Assembly (NCBI GenBank): GCA_016179965.1 | Contig: JACPCF010000063.1 | Coordinates: 1-35,795, forward strand | Length of the DNA stretch: 35,795 nt | Direction of reading: 5' to 3' | Source: Candidatus Rokuibacteriota bacterium | Lineage (GTDB): Bacteria > Methylomirabilota > Methylomirabilia > Rokubacteriales > CSP1-6 | Part shown: one piece after another, positions 30,280 through 35,795 of the stretch | Position numbering within the stretch: the stretch's first letter is position 1 | How the letters are laid out: each line of letters begins with the position of its first letter | The notes under the pieces: model-generated | Databases searched by the model: none | Told to the model about the DNA's origin: nothing | What the model saw: only the letters and a program-made list of their open reading frames with translations | Position numbers and translations under genes: made by a program

Positions 30280-30672
30280 TCAGCGCTCCGCGCGCATCTC
30301 GGCGAAGACCTCCTTCGCCGTGAGCACGGCCTCGCGGATCAGGGGCACGCCGACGTAGCCGGAGAGGAGCAGGAGCACCTCGATCAGCTCATCCTCGCTC
30401 CAGCCCTGGCGGAGCGCCATGCGCAGGTGGATGGCCAGTTCGGGGGTGCGGCCGGTGGCCGCGTCAGAGACCACGCAGACCAGGGTCCGCGTCTTCAGAT
30501 CCAGTCCCGGCCGGCTCCACAGCGCGCCGAAGACGGTCTCGGTCGCCACGTCGATGAACTTCTTCATGATGGGGTCGGCGTAGATGGTCTGGTTCATGCG
30601 CTCCACGTAGGCGTCGCCCATGAGGGTGCGCCGCAGCTCGCGGCCCTTCCGGTAGGTCTCGCTCTCGGCCAT
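30280..30672 (-). CDS. 4-carboxymuconolactone-decarboxylase-like protein
   Basis: The 130-residue PcaC-type CMD protein has 'YRKGRELRRTLMGDAYVE' in the N-terminal extension, 'FGALWSRPGLDLKTRTLV' and 'LAIHLRMALRQGWSEDELIE' in the helical core. It has the full length and the His in 'IHLRMA' of gamma-carboxymuconolactone decarboxylases, so an actual decarboxylase role in ring-cleavage product degradation is possible, though no other pca genes are seen. AAGGAGG precedes ATG 30672. It is the second gene of a hydrolase-CMD-monooxygenase-dehydrogenase operon. Confidence 0.88.
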   Translation of the reverse strand: MAESETYRKGRELRRTLMGDAYVERMNQTIYADPIMKKFIDVATETVFGALWSRPGLDLKTRTLVCVVSDAATGRTPELAIHLRMALRQGWSEDELIEVLLLLSGYVGVPLIREAVLTAKEVFAEMRAER

Positions 30673-30711
30673 GGCCGTCCTCCTTGGGTAGGGCGTTGCG
30701 GTACTTCTCTC

Positions 30712-31566
30712 TCAGGTGTCCCATGGGCGCCTCGCGTAGAACGCCTCGATGAGCCGCGCGACCTCCTCCGGCTGGTCTTCCTGGACGAAGTGGCTGGCGT
30801 CATCGAGAATGAAGAGCGATGAGCCCGGGAGGTCCCGGTGGAAGCGCTCCGCGGTCTCCACGGGAATATAGGGATCCTGGCGCCCCCAGATGATCAGCGC
30901 GGGGACATTCAGGCGCCGGAGGCCCTCCTCCCACTCGGGGTAGTCCGACGGCGTGGTGTTCCGGTAGAGCCTGAGGACCGCGGCCCGCATGGCGGGATCC
31001 GCGATGGGCTCGTAGTACGCGGCCAGATCCGCGGGCGTCAGGTTCTCCGGGTGCGCCAGCGACTTGAGCCGCCCCTCGGCGAAGCGCTCCCGCGTCCACC
31101 CGGCCATCCATCGCTCGCCCTCGCCGGGCGTCCGCCAGATCTTCGCGAGGCGGTGCCACTCGTAGTCCGGATAGAAGATCGTATTCATGATCACGAGGCT
31201 CCGGATCCGCTTGGGATGCTGGAGCGCGAAGCCGAGGCCGAAGGGGCCGCCGAAATCATGCACGACCAGATGAAGTCCGTCCAGCCCGAGGGCGGCGGTG
31301 AACTCCTCCAGGTATCGGACGTAGCCCGGCACAGAGTAGTCGGCATCGGCGGGCTTGTCGGATTTCCCGAAGCCGTAGTGGTCAGGGGCCACGGCGCGGC
31401 CAAAGCGGGCGAGCCGGGGGCGGGTACCCACGAAGTGGGTGCGCCGCCAGAGATAGGACGAGTTGGGATTGCCGTGGAGGAGCAGGATCGGCTCGCCGGC
31501 CCCGGCCTCCCGGTAGAAGATGGCCATCCCGCCGACGCGCACGGTGCTCTCGCGGACCTCCGGCAT
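30712..31566 (-). CDS. Alpha/beta hydrolase, haloalkane-dehalogenase type
   Basis: The 284 residues have 'HGNPNSSYLWRR' (oxyanion loop, with Asn33 matching a halide-binding Asn), the nucleophile elbow 'VVHDFGGPFG' (Asp104 rather than Ser) and a catalytic His in 'DDASHFVQED'. Asp at the elbow indicates a dehalogenase or epoxide hydrolase. In dehalogenases the residue after Asp is usually Trp, a halide ligand; here it is Phe105, which argues for an epoxide hydrolase or altered substrate. ATG 31566 lacks a ribosome-binding site and a TATACT box lies 10 bases upstream. It heads the catabolic operon. Confidence 0.9.
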   Translation of the reverse strand: MPEVRESTVRVGGMAIFYREAGAGEPILLLHGNPNSSYLWRRTHFVGTRPRLARFGRAVAPDHYGFGKSDKPADADYSVPGYVRYLEEFTAALGLDGLHLVVHDFGGPFGLGFALQHPKRIRSLVIMNTIFYPDYEWHRLAKIWRTPGEGERWMAGWTRERFAEGRLKSLAHPENLTPADLAAYYEPIADPAMRAAVLRLYRNTTPSDYPEWEEGLRRLNVPALIIWGRQDPYIPVETAERFHRDLPGSSLFILDDASHFVQEDQPEEVARLIEAFYARRPWDT

Positions 31567-31576
31567 GACAGGGGCG

Positions 31577-31606
31577 AGTATACCCTAGGCACCGATTCGC
31601 TTCGAA
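31577..31606 (-). promoter_or_regulatory. Promoter of the catabolic operon
   Basis: Minus strand: TTCGAA (31606-31601), 18 bases, TATACT (31582-31577), 10 bases, ATG 31566. The -35 match is partial. The transcript would have at most a few leader bases. Confidence 0.45.
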
Positions 31607-31648
31607 ACCGTTAGGGCGGTGAGGGGAACAGCCGGGAACGGCTTCCCG

Positions 31649-32023
31649 CTAGTTCTGGACGTGGGTCTCGATGAACTCGATGATCTTCTCCGGATCCACG
31701 GGCTTGGCGATGAACGGCCGGCCTCCGATGTTGCGCCCGCCACCCGCCTCCTTGTTCGTCACGAGCGCCGTCAGGAACACCACCGGTGTGTCCTTGAGGC
31801 TGACGTCGGCGGTCATCTGCGCCGCCACCGAGGCCCCGTCCATATCCGGCATGACGACATCGAGGAGCACCATATGCGGCCTGAATTCCCGGGCCGCCGC
31901 CAGGGCCCGCTTGCCCTGGTTCTCGGTCCGCACCTCGTAGGCCTGGGTCCCCTCCAGATACATCTTCAACATCCGCGTCACGCCGGCCTCGTCATCCACG
32001 ATCAGGATGCGTTTCTTGTCCAT
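31649..32023 (-). CDS. Response-regulator receiver paired with the histidine kinase
   Basis: This single receiver of 124 residues has Asp10-Asp11 in 'LIVDDEAG', phospho-acceptor Asp55 in 'LLDVVMPDMDG', Thr85 and Lys107 in 'FIAKPVDP'. The loop after Thr85 is unusual in containing 'KEAGGGRNIGGRP', a flexible Gly-rich insertion. It has no output domain. Its ATG lies two bases after the kinase stop, with the ribosome-binding site (GGAGG) in the kinase's last codons, so it is almost certainly the cognate partner. The downstream effector is not in the window. Confidence 0.92.
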   Translation of the reverse strand: MDKKRILIVDDEAGVTRMLKMYLEGTQAYEVRTENQGKRALAAAREFRPHMVLLDVVMPDMDGASVAAQMTADVSLKDTPVVFLTALVTNKEAGGGRNIGGRPFIAKPVDPEKIIEFIETHVQN

Positions 32024-32025
32024 CG

Positions 32026-33741
32026 CTACTTTCCTCCCTCCTGCAGCTTGAACAGGATCGTCGCACGGACACCACCCTCGGCCCGATTACGGATGTCCAT
32101 CACCCCGCCCTGCATCTCGACGAGTTGCCGCGAGATCGACAGCCCGAGTCCCGTGCCCTTTCCGGTGGGCTTCGTTGTGAAGAAGGGGTCGAAGATCTTC
32201 TTCAGCTTGTCTCCCGGGATCCCCGTCCCGGTGTCGTCCACCTCCACGCCGACCGCACCTTCCGGGGTCGGCACATCCGCCAGGGGATCGTCCGCTCCTC
32301 CGCCGCCGGGCGGGCGCCGGTAGGTCTTGACGGTGAGCATGCCGCCCTCCGGCATCGCGTGAATCGCGTTGGTGAAGAGGTTCACCAGCACCTGCTGGAT
32401 CTTGAAGCTGTCGAGCGTCACCGGGGGGAGGTTGTCCTCCAGCTTCTTGATGGCGTTGATCTGCCCGCGGTCTAAGTCGTGCTTCACGAGCAGCAGCGAT
32501 TGCTCGACGATCGGGTTCAGGTCCTCGAGCTTCATGTCGAGCTCGCGCGGCGCGGACAGGTCCAGGAGGCCGCGGATGACCTTGTCGGCCCGCTCGACGG
32601 CGTCGCTCATGTCCTCGAGCACCTGCTTCACGCTGTCGTCCTCGGTGGGCAGGCGCTTCGACAGGTACTTGATCCCGGTGAGGAGGATCATCAGGGGGTT
32701 CTTGACCTCGTGCGCCACCCCCGCCGCCAGCCGGCCCACCGACTCCAGCTTCTCGGCCTGGACCATCTGCTGCTGGGCCACCGTCAGCCGGAGCTCCTGG
32801 TCCTGCACCACCTCGCGGAGCTGCTTGGCGGACTGGAGCGCTTCCTCCAGCAACCGTGCGTTGTCCAGCGCGTAGGCCACGTAGGTCATCAGCGCGTTGA
32901 GGAACTGAAGGTCCGTGGGCGTGAAGGACGAGGCGCCGCCCAGCCCCGGCATGCCGTGCTCCCGCCTGGCCAGGTTGATGACGCCGATGATCCGGTCCGC
33001 CACCCGGATCGGCATGCAGATGAAGGAGCCGCCACCGTACGCCGGGTGATGGTCCTTGGCGAACCGGGGATCGCTCTCGATATTTTCCACGAGGATCGGA
33101 TCACCATGCTGCGCCACCCTCCCGGCGATGCCGCTTCCGACGCGGAGCTCCACGTCGGCGAGGACGCTGTCTGTCACCCCCCGGGCGGCGACGATCCGGA
33201 GCTTCTGGCGGTCCCGGTCGAGGAGCATGATGGACCCCACGGTCCCCCTGACCGCCCGCATGGTCCGTTCCAGCACGAGGGCGAGAAGATCCTGCAGCTC
33301 GGGAATCCGCGCGGCCAGCTCCACCGTCTCGTTCAGCGTGCCGATCTTAAAGACCAAGTCCTCGAGCCGCTCCGTGGAGCTCCGGATGTCAACGAGCAGC
33401 CGCGCCAGGAAATCCCGAAGCTGGCCGATCTCGGCCACCGCGCCGAGGCCTGGAATGGGGATCTCTCCCGCTGACCCCGTCGCGTCGGTGGCCGTGGGCG
33501 CCTCCAGCGCCCGGACGAGGCTCGAGATGCGGTCCACCATCCGGCGTAGCGCCACGAAGCCGAAGACGGCCAGCACGAGGGCGGCCAGGATGCTCAGCTG
33601 GGCTTCCAGCTTCAAGAGCAGGTTGTGGCGCGAGAGGAAGGCCACCAGGAGGAGCAGGGGGAGCAGTGCGCTGAGGCCGAAGATGGCGGTGGCGGCCTCG
33701 CGCAGGCTCACGGTCTTGGAGAGCCGATTCCACACCTTCAT
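32026..33741 (-). CDS. Membrane-anchored GAF-domain sensor histidine kinase
   Basis: The 571 residues contain two N-terminal membrane helices (about 18-37 and 48-66), a HAMP-like linker, a GAF domain (about 150-297, with 'VGSGIAGRVAQHGDP' and 'SFICMPIRVADRIIGVINLA'), a coiled-coil, and the kinase core: phospho-acceptor His344 in 'GVAHEVKNPL', N-box 'NLFTNAIHAMP', G1 'DDTGTGIPGD' and G2 'GTGLGLSISRQ'. Only a few residues separate the two helices, so the signal is probably sensed in the cytoplasm by the GAF domain. ATG 33741 follows GGGAGGGG. The receiver gene follows after two bases. Confidence 0.93.
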   Translation of the reverse strand: MKVWNRLSKTVSLREAATAIFGLSALLPLLLLVAFLSRHNLLLKLEAQLSILAALVLAVFGFVALRRMVDRISSLVRALEAPTATDATGSAGEIPIPGLGAVAEIGQLRDFLARLLVDIRSSTERLEDLVFKIGTLNETVELAARIPELQDLLALVLERTMRAVRGTVGSIMLLDRDRQKLRIVAARGVTDSVLADVELRVGSGIAGRVAQHGDPILVENIESDPRFAKDHHPAYGGGSFICMPIRVADRIIGVINLARREHGMPGLGGASSFTPTDLQFLNALMTYVAYALDNARLLEEALQSAKQLREVVQDQELRLTVAQQQMVQAEKLESVGRLAAGVAHEVKNPLMILLTGIKYLSKRLPTEDDSVKQVLEDMSDAVERADKVIRGLLDLSAPRELDMKLEDLNPIVEQSLLLVKHDLDRGQINAIKKLEDNLPPVTLDSFKIQQVLVNLFTNAIHAMPEGGMLTVKTYRRPPGGGGADDPLADVPTPEGAVGVEVDDTGTGIPGDKLKKIFDPFFTTKPTGKGTGLGLSISRQLVEMQGGVMDIRNRAEGGVRATILFKLQEGGK

Positions 33742-33864
33742 AATCCCCTCCCCCGGAGGGATAGCAGGATGGATGCCAGGGGATGACGACCCATCTAACC
33801 GCTCGATTTCTTGGAACTACGGAACCACTTCCCGGCACCGTTGCCCGGCGGACGACTGCCGGGG

Positions 33865-33880
33865 TGGCACACTTGTGCCA
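33865..33880. promoter_or_regulatory. 16-base palindrome, candidate operator
   Basis: TGGCACA and TGTGCCA (33865-33871 and 33874-33880) flank two bases in the 203-base gap between the O-methyltransferase stop and the kinase start. The position about 125 bases before the kinase ATG suits an operator. No other feature is seen in this gap. Confidence 0.4.
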
Positions 33881-33944
33881 GGTTGCGTGATGCGCCGTGC
33901 AGGCGCGGCAGCAGCCCGTGTGTTCCCGAACGGGGCCGCGCTGG

Positions 33945-34529
33945 TCACCTCAACTTCAGGGTGATCTCTTCGCCCTTGCCGACGGGCACCGTGACGGAGA
34001 AGAGGGCGGGGTTCGACTTCACGCGCGCAAGGTACTCCTCGAGTTCCTGGGCGTGGGAGATCACGTTGTCTGCCACGAGGAGCCCGCCGAGCACCAGCTT
34101 GGGCAGGGCGAGGTCCAGGTACGTGGAGTAGCTGGGCCGGTCGGCATCCAGGAAGACGAAGTGGAATGGGCCGGGGAGCCCGGCCAAGGTCTCGGCGGCG
34201 TTCCCCTCGAGAACCTCCACGCGGTCGGCCAGCCCGGCACGAGCCAGATTCGCGCGGGCGAGCCTCACCTTGTCGGGATTCCGCTCCAGCGTCGTGACGT
34301 GGCCCCCGGTCGCGCGGGCGGCGTCGGCGAGCCAGATCGTCGAGTAGGCGTTGGATGTCCCCACCTCGAGGATCCGTGTCGCGCGTGCGGCCTGGACGAG
34401 GATCCAGAGCAAGCGCCCGGTGTCGGGGGTGATGTTGAGCATCCGCTTGGGACGCTCGGTCTCGCGGGCGTCGTTCTCCTCGCCGGAGCGCGCCAACTCG
34501 TCCAGGAATGCCGCCAGAGCCCGGTCCAT
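33945..34529 (-). CDS. O-methyltransferase (COMT-like, class I)
   Basis: The 194 residues match the small Mg-dependent catechol/caffeoyl-CoA O-methyltransferase branch: 'RILEVGTSNAYSTIWLA' (SAM motif I), 'VTTLERNPDK' (acidic end of strand 2), 'FVFLDADRPSYSTYLD' (metal Asp and motif around strand 4) and 'GGLLVADNVIS' (metal Asp-Asn). Substrate unknown. ATG 34529 is preferred over an earlier in-frame start at 34583 because a TATACT box lies 8 bases upstream of it and the family begins near this residue. It is monocistronic as far as can be seen. Confidence 0.9.
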   Translation of the reverse strand: MDRALAAFLDELARSGEENDARETERPKRMLNITPDTGRLLWILVQAARATRILEVGTSNAYSTIWLADAARATGGHVTTLERNPDKVRLARANLARAGLADRVEVLEGNAAETLAGLPGPFHFVFLDADRPSYSTYLDLALPKLVLGGLLVADNVISHAQELEEYLARVKSNPALFSVTVPVGKGEEITLKLR

Positions 34530-34537
34530 GACACCGG

Positions 34538-34543
34538 AGTATA
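34538..34543 (-). promoter_or_regulatory. -10 box of the O-methyltransferase gene
   Basis: TATACT on the minus strand, 8 bases before ATG 34529, with TTCCCG 16 bases further up as a weak -35. It falls inside the alternative longer reading frame, which argues for the short start. Confidence 0.5.
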
Positions 34544-34586
34544 CCCCAACAGCCGGCGGCGGGAATGTCCAGCTGCCGGACACGAG

Positions 34587-35795
34587 TCAGTGCGCGGGGC
34601 GGGGGCGGGGAGGGAGGGCGAGAGCGAGGAGCGCCAGCGCCGCGCCGTTGAATGCCGCGCTCAAGAGGAACGCCCAGGTGTAAGCGCGGGTGGCGTCGTA
34701 GATCGCTCCTGCGAAGAGCGGGCCCCAGGCGGCCATGGACCCCGCTAGCGCGAAGAGGAACCCGACCAGGCTGCCCGCCTGCTCCCGCCCGAAAAAATCG
34801 CCCACGATCGCCGGGAAGAGCGTGGACACCGCGCCGTAGGAGAAGCCGAACCCCAGTGCCACGAGGTACAGCGACGGGAGCCCGCCGACGAGCGTGAAGC
34901 CCAGAAACGCGGCGGCCTGGAGGGCGATGACCAGCGAGAGGGCGGGCTTCCGGCCGATCCGGTCGGAGACCGCGCCCATGACGAGCCGGCCGACCACCGC
35001 CGCGATCCCCAGCGCGCTGAGGACCGTCGAGGCGACGAGCGGCGACATCCCGAGATCCCGCGCGAAGGGGACGATGTGGACCAGCGGGATGAAGACGGGG
35101 ATCCACGTCGCCGTGAAGATTCCGAAGATGAGCCAGAACGCCCCCGTCCGGATGGCCATGCGGAGCGGCCACTGGGTCTCCGCCGCCGCCTGGCCCGCCG
35201 CGGTCGCGAGACCGGGTCCGCCGTCGGGACTGAGCCCGAGCAGCTCGGGATCGCGCCGCATGACGGTCGCCACGAGATTCAGGATGAGAAAAATCCCCGC
35301 GCCGAAGAGCACGTAAGCCCAGCGCCAGCCCACGGCGCCAACCAGCGCCGCCGCCACCGGCGGCAGGGCGAAGGTGCCCAGGCTTCCCCCGCTCGAGGCC
35401 ACTCCCAGCGCGAGGCCCCGCTGCCGGACGAACCACTTGACCACCGTGGCGTTGCAGGGCACGTACGCCGTGCTCATGCCGAGGGCGGCGACGACGCCGT
35501 AAAAGAGGTAGGGATGCCAGAGCGCGCTGACCCGGCTCATGCCGGCGAGCCCGAGCCCGAGCACGGCGCCCCCGATCGCGATCACGACGCGCGGCCCCCA
35601 GAGATCCGTCAGGCGCCCCGCCGGGAGCCCGATCACGCAGTAGAGGAAGGCGTAGAGGGAGAAGATTCCGGAGAGGCTGGCCCGGCTCCACCCGAACTCG
35701 TCGAGGAGGGCCGAGAAGAACACTCCGAAGGCGTACTGGGTGCCGTAGGCCATGAACAGGACGGCGAACGCCCCGCCTACGACGACCCAGCCGTA
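34587..35795 (-). CDS. Major facilitator superfamily transporter, 5' end cut by window
   Basis: The frame remains open to base 35795, so the start lies beyond the window; the Met at 35753 is internal to helix 1 ('VVVGGAFAVLF' precedes it). About 400 residues with 12 predicted helices are visible. Landmarks are 'GRLTDLWGPR' (loop 2-3 motif), 'LGVASSGGSLGTFALPPV' in helix 5 and 'GAVSDRIGRKP' (motif A repeat, loop 8-9). This pattern is that of the oxalate/formate-antiporter-like (monocarboxylate) MFS branch. Substrate is probably an organic anion. The end is followed by the O-methyltransferase promoter. Confidence 0.92.
   Translation of the reverse strand, partial: YGWVVVGGAFAVLFMAYGTQYAFGVFFSALLDEFGWSRASLSGIFSLYAFLYCVIGLPAGRLTDLWGPRVVIAIGGAVLGLGLAGMSRVSALWHPYLFYGVVAALGMSTAYVPCNATVVKWFVRQRGLALGVASSGGSLGTFALPPVAAALVGAVGWRWAYVLFGAGIFLILNLVATVMRRDPELLGLSPDGGPGLATAAGQAAAETQWPLRMAIRTGAFWLIFGIFTATWIPVFIPLVHIVPFARDLGMSPLVASTVLSALGIAAVVGRLVMGAVSDRIGRKPALSLVIALQAAAFLGFTLVGGLPSLYLVALGFGFSYGAVSTLFPAIVGDFFGREQAGSLVGFLFALAGSMAAWGPLFAGAIYDATRAYTWAFLLSAAFNGAALALLALALPPRPRPAH

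Noticed and set aside
33865-33880. A sigma-54 promoter (TGGCAC...TGC)
   Set aside because: The GG-to-GC spacing is 9 bases instead of 10, and the site is better explained as a perfect palindrome.

Overview
The window is high-GC, gene-dense bacterial DNA with short gaps and many 4-base start/stop overlaps. The gene content is that of a soil or subsurface heterotroph: amidohydrolases, a flavin monooxygenase, CMD proteins, a CoxD/CoxE-type pair, an acyl-CoA dehydrogenase with a thiolase-like partner, a selenoprotein and two-component signalling. It would fit Candidatus Rokubacteria/Methylomirabilota or a similar lineage. That placement is an inference from gene content, as no rRNA or other marker gene is present. 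I see no tRNA, rRNA, CRISPR array, insertion sequence or prophage, and no gene-free stretch longer than 300 bases.

Layout. 1-1813 (+): end of a PIN-domain gene, an MBL-fold hydrolase and a DinB-like protein. 9303-1914 (-): a tight run of M20 amidohydrolase, purC, glutamine-synthetase-like ligase, exported methyltransferase, FluG-type amidohydrolase, EamA transporter, an AhpD-like fragment and a second M20 amidohydrolase. Its promoter region carries two perfect DnaA boxes. 9572-9928 (+): a CheY-like receiver. 13326-9933 (-): a four-gene unit (PilZ, M48 protease, isocitrate-lyase-family enzyme, receiver-cyclase) joined by three 4-base overlaps; the M48 gene is broken by a deletion and frameshift. 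13408-16919 (+): MoxR ATPase, an unknown protein, an AbrB-PIN fusion and a CoxE-type VWA protein. 17601-16930 (-): a double EthD protein. 17794-18336 (+): an OmpA-like lipoprotein.

18427-20284 (+) is the most notable locus. A 357-residue protein of unknown function is followed by a UGSC-type selenoprotein, in which an in-frame TGA at 19798-19800 is read as selenocysteine and a strong hairpin starts just after it. A decayed copy of the first gene follows. 23418-20281 (-): thiolase-like protein, small unknown protein, acyl-CoA dehydrogenase and Zn-ribbon/OB-fold protein, resembling a CoA-thioester degradation module. 23499-25151 (+): a large Pro/Ala/Glu-repeat protein with a TPR-like segment. 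25155-31566: fumarylacetoacetase-family hydrolase, lactonase-like MBL protein, CMD protein, 3-hydroxyisobutyrate-dehydrogenase-like enzyme and, on the minus strand, an apparent catabolic operon (alpha/beta hydrolase, CMD, luciferase-like monooxygenase, zinc alcohol dehydrogenase). 33741-31649 (-): a GAF histidine kinase and its receiver. 34529-33945 (-): an O-methyltransferase. The minus strand ends with a transporter cut by the window edge.

A theme across the window is the promoter layout. Several genes without a Shine-Dalgarno sequence have a TANNNT-like -10 box 6 to 8 bases before the start codon, often with a TTG-type -35 box 17 or 18 bases further up. This predicts leaderless mRNAs as a common expression mode in this organism.
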